Assembly: GCA_964017145.1 (NCBI GenBank) | Contig: OZ024850.1 | Coordinates: forward strand, 401,514-465,513 | Direction: 5' to 3' | Length of the DNA stretch: 64,000 nt | Origin: Agrocybe praecox | Lineage: Eukaryota > Basidiomycota > Agaricomycetes > Agaricales > Agrocybaceae | In this document: piece after piece, positions 26,594 to 39,764 of the stretch | Numbering within the stretch: the stretch's first letter is position 1 | How the letters are laid out: the number at the start of each line of letters is the position of its first letter | Program-made: the position numbers and the translations under genes | The notes under the pieces: generated by a model | The model's database searches: none | What the model was told of the DNA's origin: nothing | The model's input: the letters and a program-made list of their open reading frames with translations, nothing else

Positions 26594-29500
26594 ACTAGCA
26601 TCAGCGACAAAAACAAAACACGAATATACTGCAGGTGGAGGCAAAGAACGGTGTTTGCTCTTCGTCCTATTTATTACACGAAGAGTGATTTAGATTGAAT
26701 TAGGGCCAGGAAAATAGGATGCGTCGATCCGCGAGCAGGATGTTATGGGTGGTCGAAAGAGAGGCAAAGGTAGGCAGTAAGTAAGTAGTGCTTCGAAGCT
26801 TCGCATTCTTAATTAAGCTTGAGTATACGTATATGTATAAGGCTCCAAGAGCGCGCTACACAGGTCAGGGGCGCGGTGAATTATGGAGAATACGGAGTAG
26901 TATGGTACTGCGAGTTGGTCGGAGACAGCAACTGGGTTTAGTCCTATTTTGGGGTGGTGATCATCGACTTCTTGGAAAGCAGGAAACAGGAGTGAGCTAA
27001 TTTTAGATTTGTGCAGTCTCTTTTATTCGAGCTATGGAATCATGGAGCTTAATTATGGTCGTTTCGACAGAGAGCTTTTTATCCATCTGATAAGCTGAGA
27101 TCACTTGAAGTTTAATATGTATGCTGATATGCATTCAGAGAAACGTCTAGTAGCTTAGGAAATGATAAATAAGTAGTAAGCGAGTGAGTCTGGCGAGACG
27201 CGGGGATTAATATTCTTCCTTCCGTTTGGTATAGTGCCATATATCAAGTTTGTCTGTTTTTATGTCCATGACATCGGGTTGTAGAGTAGTTAACGCGGTG
27301 ATGATTTTGACAGATGTCAAAGTGAAGAATTGATGCTGACAAAATAGATGTTGGATATTTCAATGAAAATCGTAGGATAGCTGAGCAATGGCCTCGGGCA
27401 TTAAAAGCGCGTGGTCAGAGTATGTTATCAGCTCAAGCATGTGAGTCTCTGTGCTTTTATAGCGCCAAAAATGTCGCAGCAGCGTGCTTCCTACTATCTT
27501 CCACCGCCTGAAGGGGGTACTATTAGGCAGAAGACAACCGCAATTAGTCTCTATGAGACGCTGACGAGAATTGTATTTATATTTCGAGTTTTGCTTCCGC
27601 TATCTTCTGTAGCTAGTGTTATTTTTCATGATCGTCACGACTACATCATGATGGTGTGACTTGACAATATCGAGATGGGATCAAGGATCATGCAAAATAA
27701 AGGAAAGAAGAGCCGATCCGGTCATTAAACCGTCGGTCAATTATTTTCGAAGCGCCGGGACAGCGAATTAGAATATTCCTGGCCACAGAATTCTGCTATT
27801 AAAGTAAAGCCGTCAGAGAGCCTGCGCATACTGCACACCTGCCAGAAACCATTCTAATTTCAGTTCAGTTAAGCTTCAGATATGATACTTTGTGTGACGT
27901 CAGTGCGTCTTCGAGAATGGAAACCTGTAATTCGACGACGAATTGGGGCTTACACTGGTTGCGCTGGGAACCTGGAGGGGCCCATGATGATGATTGAAAG
28001 TGCTTAGCATGCATTGTGACTATTGTCAGTAAGAAGCAGAAGTGTAGTAGAGTAAAGTAGTGAAAGTGAAGGTGAAGTTCGAATCAGGAAAGTGTATGTT
28101 TATCGAGGCGTGATCGGGTCATTAATCGAGCGCGTTTGGAGAAAGATGCGCCATACTGCTCGCTATACTACTACTGAGAAGTAGCACATCACATCACATA
28201 CGCCGCATGGAACTTGAGGGGTAAGAAGGGCAGGGAAATTTGTCATTATTAAATAAATAATACTACGTAGATGGCCCAATGATCACTACCGGTATACTAC
28301 CGAGTGATATTGATCAAATATTTCTGATTTGGAGCTTCGGATGGGATATACGGTAGTGTGGCGTTCATATTCCCGAATGCTCGGCAGAGATGGGTCAACG
28401 TCGCGGATGCATGCTATTGGGATAAGTCGACATGTCTACTAGTCATTGCCGAGGAACAGGAATATGTATGTCATTCCAAATCTTATGATTCGTCGGCCTG
28501 CTCGTCGGTACAAGTACGAGGTTTGGTGACAGTCAGGCACATCGACGATCTTATTTCAAGGAGCGCCGCGCCGTCCTGGAAACTGCTCAACGGGGTGTGG
28601 AAGAGGGAAGAAGGTTCGTAAGAGTAAGATGAATTCCAAAACTGAAAAAAATGATTCCTGATCCCCTAGGGTCATGTTGGCGACCATTGAAACGAAGATA
28701 TCGGAAAATGACGGTTCGTGAGCATCAAGGGAAGGAGTGTGAGGCAATGGAGAATAGACAGAGCACGTTTCTTCGAGGATGGAGTAGTGGTTAATGCTGC
28801 GTCAGGGCGTCTGTTGACGAGAGTAAATGATGGAAGACAGGGGGGTCAGGACGAGAGAACTGTGAGCCAGGATATACTGAGTCGAATATGAGCGTCAGTC
28901 ATTGAGAAGTAAAATTGGTGGCATTAAGCTTACCGGTTCTCGTTGAGTATCAGTATTTTGTGAATGCTCAATAGAAAGCGAAGAGCAAAAGGGCGACGTT
29001 TGTAGTGAAAAATGAACTGATGATGGTGTGTGGGCACTGTCGACCGTCAATATCTCCAGAGACAATGCCCACGTTCAGATGCTGCTCTCGCCGTGAAAAG
29101 GAGACTTTCGCTTTATGGGATTGGAACAGCCTTTGGGTGGGTATGTAAAGTCAGTGGGATATTTCAGTTTATGCCCTTCCTGAGCATGTTTGCTCAGGGG
29201 CATCTTTGTTCTTCGGTCAGCATAGACTATAAATGGGCAGTGCATGCTTGCTGAGCTTGTTGAATATTTTTCTGAGAGATAAAGGCATGAGGCCTGAGGC
29301 TGTTCGTCCAAGGTAGGCGCATAGGAGGAAGATGGCGAACAAGAGGGGGCACTGACACGAAGCGGAGAGGCGGCCCGGACATGCCATTTCGATCGCGTAA
29401 GTTGATGGTAAAATGTTCAGTGATTGAACATTCGATCTTTGCTCTTACTCACTGTATCTGTAGTAGTGCTTGAAGCGCTGCTACGGTAATTTTCTGCGGC

Positions 29501-29729
29501 GGTCTATAGTTTGCCCTCTCACACCAGTTCAATGCAGGTCGTAGAACATTATTCGTTGTGGTAGTGCCACTAAAGGATCTCCCAAAGCCTCGCAGCCTAC
29601 GCCCTTATACCTACGACAGTCTTCTCTCCCATTGCGCGTTATTAATCGTATACTTGAGAAAAGAGACACAGAAAATCAGCAGAAAAAAAGCAGGTTCCAA
29701 TCGTATCACCCAGGCGCGCCCCAAATAGG
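26594..29729. other. long intergenic region, no gene seen
   Basis: About 3.1 kb with only short frames on both strands, the longest under 90 codons (28358-28621). I found no membrane run, domain motif, terminal inverted repeats or tandem array. It could hold regulatory DNA or a non-coding transcript that I cannot detect. Confidence 0.35.
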
Positions 29730-31140
29730 CTTTGAAATGGATCCCGAAGTTTCGATATGCTCGCCTGAGGATTTTGAGCCATACCTCCCTTTTTGTCCAA
29801 TCAACTATAAAAGGAATCGTGTCATCAGCAGGAGCCTCTCTTCACCAAGCATAAGATAGGCAAGCTTGTCAAGAAGGAAAAATTCAAAGTTGAAGTTGGT
29901 TGTTTTCGGAACCATTCGAACATAGCACTTCCCCCACACCTTTGCCAATTGCGACCCAGCCAACCTACTGATAATCAGTGTTTGACTGTTGGGCACACCA
30001 AGGAAGCCTGTTCTGCGCCACGTCAGTACCTTTATTACCGGGGGTTTGCTTCGAGGAGGCAGTATTGGGTCGTCTTCAAAGAAAAAATGCCAAGCCACTC
30101 ACTGTAGGTCAATTGTCGACTTTGGGTCAGGTTGTTGATATTCTGCGACAAAACACTCGTTTGTACGCTTTTTCTTCCATTCTTGTCGTGATGACGTGCC
30201 GAACTTTTATTTCTACTATAGCTCTACAGCTGATGTTTTGTGCTGGATGGGTCCGTCGCGATATAAGCTCGGGGAATATCCTCTCCTAACAGAAGCCCGA
30301 CAGTACTTTGAGAGCCAAGTTAGAATATGCACGAAAGCTCCCGAGAGAAGATAGGAATGTCGGTGTAGACCTTAAAACGGTACTTTTCTCATTCAACATC
30401 TTCTTTGACACTCAATTGTATCATAGGGCACCCCTTACTTTTAGGCACTCGAAATCCTTGACCGTATATCTCTCGCAGTGATTTTCTCTGGGGAATTAGA
30501 GGTCCCAGAGCCGGAAGATCGAACAGAAGTTCAAGAAAGTACACCATGTCTCCTTATCATCCACAATTTTGCACACGACGTGGAATCCCTTTCGTGGATC
30601 TTCTGGACAATTACTGACCGCGTAGAGCACCTGACATCACGAGAATATGCCAAGTAGATTTTTGATAACTACATGCAAGCGAGCTTTGCCCGCCGTGCTG
30701 CGCTCCTTCAGCCAGTTCAGAACGATTTAAACCACGTTTTGAAGAGCTCACCCCGTGTCTTTGTAGCACACAGGCATAAGCTGCGGCGTTTACTCCTTTC
30801 TTACTACAGGCATAAATTGGTCAACGAGGAGAGGCTTCATGATCCATGCTCTTATGTCGGCATACACCACATCTTTCAACAATTATTTTATAAGTATGGG
30901 CATCGGAACCCTGGGGAGCAGAAAGCTTCGATATTCAAACAACTTTCTGCTGCCACTTCCTGCTTCTACTGCTCCAAACATTTCTACCACCACCCCTGCA
31001 AATACGGCACCTGCTCTAGGGGGGCCTTCCGTCTCCGGGACGTGGGTTTTGTATACCTTCTGTTAGAAGGTCAAGGCCATCTTCAGATTCAGAGGGCGCT
31101 GAATCTCAGAACATCCCTTAGCAAGATGTGAACAGTGACA
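29730..31140 (+). pseudogene. FunK1 fungal protein kinase pseudogene
   Basis: Plus-strand remnants of the FunK1 kinase family that is expanded in agaricomycetes. The catalytic loop reads CAGWVRRDISSGNIL, where the usual HRDIS motif has lost its His (CAC to CGC). A stop follows two codons later. Then come RAKLEYARKLPREDRNVGVD, an intron-like gap, GTPYF with a TAG where Met is expected, ALEILDRISLAVIF and finally IHNFAHDVESLSWIFWTI, the conserved end block (HxxEHDLESLxW). The N-terminal part (29730-30100) is hard to align and appears shifted. Frame changes and the altered catalytic motif make an active kinase unlikely. Confidence 0.6.
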
Positions 31141-33253
31141 CCCGCTATCAGGTCCTCGAAACGTGTCAAGACAAACAAACAAAATTAGTTGGTCGCCCCC
31201 CCGTCGTAATCTTTTTTTCTGAGAATATATAAATCTTGTTTTACATCGCTCTTTCATTTGTTGATTCCGTGCTACATAAACTAAATCATTGAGAATCCTT
31301 ATTGCCATGATTCTTAACTGGTATTTCTTCTTGTGCCGAGCACCAGTTTCTACTGATGTGATAAGTCTCTATTTGCAGACCCTTCAAGGTGACGGAGCTA
31401 CCAGACCAAGTCCCAATGCAAAAAACGACCATAACCAAAGGAAACAGCTCGAATCTGACAGAAGTAAGCTGGGCCCTATCCATTTATTAGCCACAAGATT
31501 GATTCGTAGCTCTACTCAGACTCATCTAATCGTACAGAGCGTCTAGAACGCGCAAGAGCTGCGGCTTTATTGAAGGAAACAGGGTAGATTTTATTTATTT
31601 CTTACGAAAGGTGGTTGGCAGTTTTCGGTAGTGATAATATGTAGTTAAGAGACGGTTGATTGAAGAGTAATCTGTTGACGAAATGGGCGATAGTGAGCCT
31701 TCCATTGATCAAATTGTTGTGCCGTGGTGTGTTGGATGGAGTAGGAGAATGGACTTCTGAGGTGTGTGTTCTGCAGGTGCTAAATCTACTCTCTGGAGGT
31801 GTAGGGTTCATCTCGGATTAGTCGGAACCAAAAGAATTCGGGCAGAGGCGGGGTGGTAATAGGTGGTTAACCCGCTTTTGGTACTTACGAATCTCTATCT
31901 GAAGTTGTGACATTTGTTTTGGTGGCTTAGATGTAAGGAGGCCGCAGTTAGCGAGGGTTTTTGGAAAGAAGTGCCATGGCGCGATAGTAGGAGTAGTAGT
32001 ACTAGGTAAATTGGTCGAATATTTCCATTTTGTATAACTTTCCCGTGTAAAGCCGTATTTTCGGAGAATAAGTATGTAAGGGCCACGAATTTACGGTGGG
32101 CAGCGGTGATTCTTGTGCACGTTAATGGGTTCAGAGAGGCACGTGGTGTCCAGTGGATTGGGCGGATATGGGGTTGTGGTAATTAAAAAAGGAGAAAGGA
32201 GAACAGATGAGAGTTGCCTAAGCCTGACGTTGAACCCTTGATTTTGTTCGTTTGGATATTACAAGGGCTTTTTTATGTTTAAGAACGTTCTGAGCACTGA
32301 GGAGTATAATTGGAGATCAGATGTCCGAGATGTGCCGTCTGTCCGTCCAGAGGTAGATGTCATCGCTGTTAGGCTATAGGGAGCGAGCCACACAGATGCG
32401 AAGTGTCCAGTGTGCACTGTGTATCAGATACCGATCTGTCAGAATTTGTGACGTTTTGCAAGTGCCACCTGTGTATACTTGTGTATAGCCACATGAGGCC
32501 TGAAGACTGAGGACTTTATAAAGAAGACGACGGAGGGGGTAGAACTGAATCTATAGGAGGCGCGAGGGTCTCCTGCATCGCCATTGAAATGATGTCGGGA
32601 TTGTTTGGATGACCCTGTTACATCTAATGGAATGAAGGCGTGATAGTCCCAGAACGGTGGCATTAAGGATCCACGTATCAATGCATTCGGTAGCACATAC
32701 GTCTGAGTTGGTGTGTTTTCTTGCGAGAGACATTTGTGGGAAGCGAGGTGTATTTAAGGACGACGACAAGGTCCCTTTCTATCAGGATCGTCATGGTCGA
32801 GACAAATGGGATTGATAGAGAACAAGGATAAGAAAAAGAGCAAGAGACGACGCGACAGATGAATAGGAGTACAACATGCAGCGAGAGTGAGCCTGATATG
32901 TACGCCCTTTCCTCACAGTATGCAACGATGGCAGATGTCAATAATGGCGTATGTATGTCGTAGTCGGCGTCGCAAAAAATCGTATCAATGATTGTACCTC
33001 GAGACATCAAGGATATCGACAAAGTTTTTCGCGCCTGGCTGGAGACGCCGTACGTAAGATCAGACGTCGGTGTGGAAAAGAAAATGTGAATGAGTTTCGC
33101 CGTGGCGGGGAACCAAAACATTTCGCCGCCCTGGTTCCGGGCCGGTGTCCCGGCTTCCCACGGGCTGCAGCCAAACAGACAGCCAAACAAACACCGAAAA
33201 CAGCGAGAGTAGTGTGCTCATCGTCACCCACATCCCCCGGCACCCCCTTCAAG
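31141..33253. other. intergenic region, no gene seen
   Basis: About 2.1 kb upstream of the ribosomal protein gene. A minus-strand frame of 170 codons (33190-32678) exists, but its composition and the lack of any motif make it look accidental. The last few hundred bases probably hold the RPL25 promoter and the start of its 5' UTR. Confidence 0.35.
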
Positions 33254-33527
33254 GTGAGCTAATTCATGCCGTTTCTATGCTAGGCCGTCGTTTGAGAGGA
33301 GGACAGGCGGGAAATGAGAGATTTTGGGTGGAATTTGGATGGGTTTGGGCTGGATGGCGGGATTGGAGTTTGGATGATGTTTTTTGGACGTGGGTAGAGG
33401 AGTGGGGTTTTACTGGCCTGTGGGATGGGTTTGGGTGGGGATAGGGCCTCATTTTGAAGGATTGAGCAGGGTCTTCCGAGGAAAAATGGGATCTGGTTGG
33501 CTGATCATTTGATTTACTGTTTTGCAG
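33254..33527 (+). other. probable 5'-UTR intron of the uL23 gene
   Basis: A GTGAGC donor after TTCAAG (33253) and a TTTTGCAG acceptor ending at 33527 lie directly before ACCTCAGCAATGG, the start context of the ribosomal gene. The 274-nt length is several times that of the coding introns here. First introns in the 5' UTR are common in fungal ribosomal protein genes. Confidence 0.5.
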
Positions 33528-33536
33528 ACCTCAGCA

Positions 33537-34244
33537 ATGGCCACAACGAAAACTACCAAGGGCAAGGCCGTCGCCAAAAGTGCGTGAAATCGACTTGTAT
33601 GGATATTCGAAGGAGAGCTTATGGTTGTTTGTAGAAGCCGCCGGTGCTAAGGAGAACAAGGCCAAGGCTGCGAAGAAGGCTGCGCTGCAGGGAGCGCACT
33701 CCCATGCTTCGCGCAAGACGCGATTCTCCGTCTCTTTCCACCGCCCCAAGACCCTCAAGCTCGCCCGTGAGCCCCGCTACCCCCGCAAATCAATCCCTCA
33801 TGCCCCCAGAATGGATCAGTTCAGGACTATTGTCTCGTGCGTGTGGATTGGACTAATTAACGCGCGTTATGATATTAATTGATATTTTGTTCTGCAGTCC
33901 CCTGAACACCGAGTCCGCTATGAAGAAGATTGAGGAGCACAACACCCTTGTGTTCATTGTTGATATCCGATCGAACAAGCGCCAGATCAAGGATGCCGTG
34001 AAAAAGTTGTACGATGTGCAGGCTCTCAAGGTCAACACCCTCATCCGGTACGTTTCCTTGTTTTTCCTTGTTGTTGTTGTTGTTGTTGTCTAACCCAAGC
34101 TCAGACCTGACGGAAAGAAGAAGGCCTACGTGCGCTTGACACCCGACCACGATGCTCTGGATGTCGCCAACAAGGTTTGTTTCTTCTGCGTTTCATTCTA
34201 TTGTTTTCATAAACTGAGAGGCTGCGCAGATTGGCTTCATCTAA
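33537..34244 (+). CDS. RPL25: 60S ribosomal protein L25 (uL23; RPL23A)
   Basis: Universal large-subunit protein near the peptide exit tunnel, the docking site for the signal recognition particle and nascent-chain factors. Exons 33537-33579, 33635-33836, 33898-34047, 34105-34174 and 34230-34244 give 159 residues. After a basic Ala/Lys N-terminal extension ([20 protein letters not shown]) comes [34 protein letters not shown] and [20 protein letters not shown], then the globular uL23 fold [20 protein letters not shown]. The end is [14 protein letters not shown], the canonical C-terminus. Length and all blocks are normal. The last exon has only four codons plus the stop. The intron after codon 131 holds a (TTG)n run. 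Confidence 0.97.
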
Positions 34245-34612
34245 ATATGTTGTCGTATATTTTACCTGTATGTTCGTAGGATTATGGTGATGATCATATG
34301 CATTTGATGTACCTGAAAATAAGCTTGGGTCCTGAGAGAAAATGGCAACATATGTACGGGAATTTGAATGTTTGGACACGCGTGATATCAAAACGGGCAC
34401 AGCCGTTGATGTGAGAAATCGAAACCCGCAAAAAGACCGACCCCTGCTTTCCTTTTTGTTTCTCCCCCCGTTGGCGCCATTTACGACAGCGACGAAACCG
34501 TTTTTATTTTTCACCTTTTATTGCTACACAGCATATCCACGCTCTTTCAACCTCTGGCAGCCTCTGCCGTCCTGGCTTAAACAGCAAAAATCAGCAAAAT
34601 TTTTTGACAACA

Positions 34613-37209
34613 ATGCGTTTCTTACCAGCATTGCTCATCATTTCCTCTGTCGTCGCCGCTACCCACACCTCCTCGACCCATTCTCATGCTAGGAGGTCTT
34701 TGGAAGTCAGCAAGAAGACTGTAGATGGCCGCGCACTTATCCCTGATCTCGTCGATGGTCTGGGAAATATACGTATGTTGTCGTTCTGTCACTTTTTCCG
34801 TGTTTCCCAGGCTTACTTTTCTGTGTTAGTGGGCGGAGGTGGAAGCCCTAATGGCACTGACGGTGACGATGGTCAAAATCCACCTGATGACGGTACTTCA
34901 TCAGATACTACCAGCTCGGCCAGCAGTTCTGCAGCGGCAGCATCGTCTTCGTCTTCGTCAACCAGCGACGCGCAGTCCTCTTCTTCCTCGGCCACAGATT
35001 CTTCCTCGTCTTCAGCGTCGTCCGCGTCGTCCGCGAGCTCAAGCTCATCTGCATCGGACAGCTCATCTTCCGTGACCTCCACTTCAAGCAGTTCCAGCAT
35101 CACAGCTGCGCCCAGTTCAACAACAACGTCAGACGGAGGGCTTCTTGGTGGACTTGGTGGGATCATTGGTGGACTCACCTCTGATGTAATTGGAGGGCTC
35201 ACTTCAGCGGTGGACGGCGTTACCAGCATTTTGGACCCCCAATCTGTATCAGCCACTTCGGATTCAGCATCCAACACAGCTTCAGCTACTGATTCCGCGT
35301 CGTCTGCATCTGTGACAGCATCTGCGTCTGACTCTGCATCAGCATCGTCTGCGGCTGATTCGATTACCTCGGCACCTCCAACATCAACAACAAGCGATGG
35401 CGGAGGAATCTTGAGCAGCATTCTTGGCATTACCAGCATTTTACTACCTCCTCCTCCTAGTTCGTCTGCATCCCCGACAATAACATCAGCATCGTCTGCA
35501 GCTGATTCGACTACCTCCGGACTGCCAACATCAACAACAAGCGATGGTGGAGGAATCTTGAGCAGCATTCTTGGCATTACCACCATTTTGCTACCTCCTA
35601 GTTCGTCTGCAACCCCAACAATCACTTCGGACTCTGCTAGCATCACTTCCGCTCCAGCATCAAGCAGTGCGGACCCATCTTCTACTGACATTCTTAGCAG
35701 CATTATTGGTGGCGTTTCCAGCGTCCTCAGTGATGTTTCCAGCGTCATAGCCCCTCCGACTTCTCTCCCAGTGTCTAGTACGGATATACCTTCGACAACC
35801 GTTGAACCGACCTCCGTGCCTGGGTCTGATGGAGGCGTCAGCTCGACCGTAGTCCCGCCTATCACCAGCATCATCTCGTCCACTTCTATCCCTGTTGATG
35901 TTACTTCAATCGCTTCGTCGACAAGCATTGCTAGCAGCAGCACTATCATCATTTCGTTCCCAGGGTCCGATAATATCACTACTTCAGTACCAGTGAGCAC
36001 GACCATCCCCGCTTCTATCACCTCTACGACGCCAGATGTTCCGTTCACGACTATCACTAGTATCTCGGTGGATCCCAACTTGTCATTCATCCTCACCGAG
36101 TCGTCTTTGATCTTCACTTCGCTTTCGTCGGCCACGCCCACTGCTACTCTCACAGACCCTGATGAGCCAACTACCTCTTTGGCATCGTCGGCCATTGCTG
36201 CCCAGACAACTCTGTCTGTTGCGCCACTGCCAACGGGTATTCCTGCCCGCATTCTGCCTCTCAATCCCGTCCCATCAGGCACCGACTTGAGCGACTATGC
36301 TCTTATCAGTGTGTTATTCAACCAGGAGCTCAACTGGATGTTCGTTGTCAACCATCCTATCTCGTCTACTCAAATATTTGTCTACTTCCCTTCGCTCATC
36401 ATGGCGGCCCTGGGAATTGATTGTTGGTCTTTTCTTTATTTTTTTCTGTTATACTTGCATTTCTGACCATCGTTTTACGCGTTTGATCTTTTACAGCTAG
36501 CCAAATCTTGACTTTCGCGTTACAGGTGTATGTTCCGACGACCTACCGCACTGCCGCTGATTCCGCAGAGTTAGGAACCATGTGGCTAGGCTATATCCCC
36601 AAGGATCGCGTTGACGACTTGGCGGCCCAGATCAAAGCCAAACAATCGGCGTTCTACACGGGTGTCTCCAACAGCGTTGCGCAAGGACTTGCAGCGCGCG
36701 TTAATCCAGGCTTCAACCTCCTTTCTGTGTCCGATAACACGGCGAGCAACCCTGCGTCGAATAACAACCCTGCTGGGAACGCGGCAGGTGTCACGGGCGC
36801 TTCGACAGATAGTGGCAGGTCTCGCCAGGACGCGATCATTGGTGTAGTTAGCGCACTCGGTGCTATAGCGTTGCTCGTCCTCGTGTTCCTCGTCTATCGC
36901 GGTATGAAGAGGCGCAGGCAGCTTGCTCACCATCGCCTCTCGGACCCGCCGACGGACGATCAGATGGCTGCTGCTGGAATGCGCCCCGAAGGACGCGAGT
37001 TTGACGAGGATAGTGTCGGTGGTGCGAGGAGACGCAGCTTCTATTTCGCGGAGGATTCGTTAAGGGGTTACCAGAGCGAGAGGCAGCAGGATGATACGCC
37101 CTTCGATTCGAGGTCGGGGGCTACGCAGCAGCAGATGAGTCAGAGAAGGAACGTCGTTCCCGGTGCGATCTCGGCGCCTATCCTTAGGGAAAGCAGTATG
37201 AATTGGTAG
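34613..37209 (+). CDS. MSB2: MSB2-like signalling mucin
   Basis: Predicted 821-aa single-pass plasma-membrane mucin; in yeast and plant-pathogenic fungi MSB2 senses surface or osmotic cues and feeds Cdc42/MAP-kinase signalling. Exons 34613-34772, 34830-36422 and 36497-37209. Residues 1-17 (MRFLPALLIISSVVAAT) are a signal peptide. Residues about 70-530 are an extremely Ser/Thr-rich mucin region containing two near-identical repeats around STTSDGGGILSSILGIT. Residues about 535-660 hold the conserved extracellular block, with ALISVLFNQELNW, QIFVYFPSLIMAALGI, FALQVYVPTTYRTA and MWLGYIPKDRVDDL. Residues 698-718 (AIIGVVSALGAIALLVLVFL) form the membrane span, and a tail of about 100 residues follows with RRRSFYFAEDSLRGYQ. 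The identification is from remembered MSB2 features of basidiomycetes. Confidence 0.85.
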
Positions 37210-37942
37210 TAAAGAAAGGGGAAGGTTCTTGTTTCTTTTTCTTTCTTTTTTTGGATTCATGCTCGCCCCTTGGCTTTTCTCTTTCGCTGGTTTTCTTTTT
37301 GCTGTGGCTTTGGAGAGGTTTTTTTTCATGTTGTACACACACATCGTTCACGCACGCATATCACAACCCCCTTATGCATCATCCTATCCCAGCTTAGCAC
37401 CGTTTTCGTCTCTCCCGCTGCGGATGCCATTGATCCCACATTGCTACAGTTTTTTTTCTTCTGAAAGAACTTGTATACATCCTGATTACTCCTCTTCCTC
37501 TTATATCCTACTCGTATCGTTTTAGTGCTCTCTCCTCATTCCCGCCCTTTCTTCCTCCTCCCCCTTTTACATACCATTCCATTCATCCATCCAAGTAGGA
37601 CAATTCTTCTTCGCCTCTTGGCCTGCTCGCCTGGACGCAGCGGGCTTTTCCCTTTCTACCTAAATTTCTTGTTGCGGTGGGTGGAATATGTAGTATGTCA
37701 TTGGCTGACTCTTTTTTCTTACCTGCTTGTTTTTCTTTGTCTTTTTTGCTTGTTCCGTGTTGTTTTTAACTTATTTTTTATACATCATATATATACCTTG
37801 GGAGGGGTTTTCTGTCCCCAATTTGCTTTTGTTTTTCCTTTCTTTGACAGACGTATCATATGTGCGTGTGTATTCGCTACTCGCTACATGCTTTTTTTTG
37901 TTGCTGGGCTTTATATTCCGACATACGTAAGGTAGAGGACAT
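37210..37942. other. 3' flank of MSB2, pyrimidine-rich
   Basis: About 730 bp of T- and C-rich sequence with no gene. It would contain the MSB2 3' UTR and terminator and ends at the first transposon. Confidence 0.4.
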
Positions 37943-39764
37943 TAGGGGGGTCAGAGTTGACGGTTCTGAGTTTGATTCTAACACTACGCGCAAAATTCAA
38001 TTTTTGTGTCCGAAAAATTGACTGACAATTTACTACAAAATTCTGATTTTATAACATAGAAAATTTTCGTACGAAAGAGACGAGTAAAGAGGTAATTGTT
38101 GAAGGACTTTTTGTATTGCAAAAATTCATTAGCAAAGAATGTCAGAAAGTGTCTATTTTCCGATTTATTTGTCTTCTTTTTGAAACAGAAACAATAAGCC
38201 TTCTTCGACGTCGCAAAGGCCGCCTTTTGAACAATTAAAAATTGGCTTGCCGGAATTCCCTTCTGGCGTAACTCCGGTACTCCATATGTCAATCTCGGTA
38301 CTCCATATAGGAATCCGGCCCGACGAATTTTTTACTTCATAAAAGACCTGATGTTTCGAGTGGGAAAATGTTAAATTTTTAGACTCTGGAAAGACAATTG
38401 AAAATCATGTATTTTCCCTCTTCAATTATTCTGACTTTAACAACCGCTTCCCAGGTTACAGAAATCCGTCAATTTATTCAACCTTTGCAAGTCCATTTTC
38501 GAATGAATGTGTCAGTTACGAAAAGTTAGTATTTCCAATTTAATTATATATGAATTTTTGAACTACATAAATACATTTCTGCGCCTAGTGTAACAAGAAC
38601 CGACTTTTGGAAAATCGTGGGAAAGTGCGAGAACCGACTGTTCGCAGTTTCGACTCGAGAGTCGCAACTGCAATGGTTCCGGTTCTGATTTTTACTGTTC
38701 TGCCTTTATGTGCTATTGTTTTGTAAATTTATACTTGTGTCTGAAGCACCCAGTAATACCATGTCTCGAATACCCCACTGCAGACCTTTTTCAAGTAATC
38801 TGTGCACTTGAAAAAAATTTGTGGCTTGAGGTTCTGTCGCAAACCTGAGGTCACCAAGGACAAATTCATGGTCAAGGCTAAAATAGTGCTGTACGGGCTC
38901 GGCTCGGCTTAGACGGGCTCGGGCTTACAAAAATTCATACCCTGGCTCTGAGCTTTTTATAGGACCGGCTCGGGCTCGGCTTTGGCCTGGGCCGCGGCTT
39001 GTTACCATAAATGGAATTGTCATTAGAGCATGTTTTTTTTCATGTTTGTAGATCTTTACTGTACCCAAATAATAATAATATGCACATAAAAATATATTCA
39101 GAAGTTTAAATGAGCCGTGAACATGATACAGCGCATCAATAACGGACACAAAGAGGTCTGTAATAGCTTACATAATCTGACCATCATGGTAGACGACCAA
39201 ATAGGTAATGATTATGTCATCTATATCCAGCGGCATATACTCGAAACTTGATAAAGCAAAGAATTTATCATGCGAAACACTCAAACATAACTTCAAATAT
39301 GAAGGTAAATTACTTTGGCTGAGGCCACGGCTCGGCAGCTCGGCCTGGGGGTTCCAGAATAGAAGCCAAGGCTGTGGGCTGTGTTGAGCCTAACATAGAA
39401 GCTCGGCTTGGCTTGGCTTTACAGGGCCGGCTTGGGAGCCTGAGGCTGAGCCTGCACAGCACTAGGCTAAAATCAAGAAAATTTTCACTCAGGGGTTGAA
39501 AAAAAAAAAAAAATTTTGGCAAAGCTGACTAATTCTGGCACAGACAAAGGAGACAACAGCATCACTCTTCAGTATAAATCGATTTATTGAATATTTTAAA
39601 ACGCCTGGATAACTAACTGAGAACTGACATAATTCTGTGGGTAGTCAGAGTAGAACCAATTTCTATGTCAGTTCTGTGTCCGGAACTGCCTGCAGTTTTG
39701 ATTCGAGAACCGGGTCAAGAACCAGAGGAGAACCGGCACAGAACCACTACTCTGACCCCCCCTA
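37943..39764. mobile_element. TIR element with hAT-like ends, 1.82 kb
   Basis: The ends TAGGGGGGTCAGAGTTGACG (37943) and, inverted, TAGGGGGGGTCAGAGTAGTG (39764 leftward) form inverted repeats of about 15 bp, followed by looser similarity (GGTTCTG). The TAGGG start resembles hAT transposons, but I see no matching 8-bp duplication, so the limits or family may differ. A MITE of about 0.6 kb is nested inside. The interior has no transposase. Confidence 0.55.
38884..39464. mobile_element. hAT-type MITE with 8-bp TSD, nested
   Basis: The 581-bp element begins TAGTGCTGTACGGGCTCGGC and ends with the inverted TAGTGCTGTGCAGGCTCAGC. It is bordered by the exact direct repeat GGCTAAAA at 38876-38883 and 39465-39472. 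Both subterminal parts are rich in GGCTCGG/GCTTGG repeats. There is no coding capacity. The duplication and the TAGTG start support the hAT superfamily. Confidence 0.88.

Noticed and set aside
32678..33190. 170-codon minus-strand frame upstream of the uL23 gene
   Set aside because: No motif or splice pattern, and it overlaps the likely promoter of a highly expressed gene.
34873..36282. 469-codon minus-strand frame
   Set aside because: It is the antisense of the Ser/Thr-rich mucin region of the MSB2-like gene; its acidic, valine-rich repeats mirror the TCx codons.
37229..37935. Leu/Phe-rich plus-strand frames up to 136 codons
   Set aside because: They come from the T-rich 3' flank of the MSB2-like gene and look like accidental hydrophobic strings, not membrane proteins.
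37943..39764. 8-bp target duplication for the larger TIR element
   Set aside because: The flanks GAGGACAT and TTCATAAC do not match, so I did not claim one.
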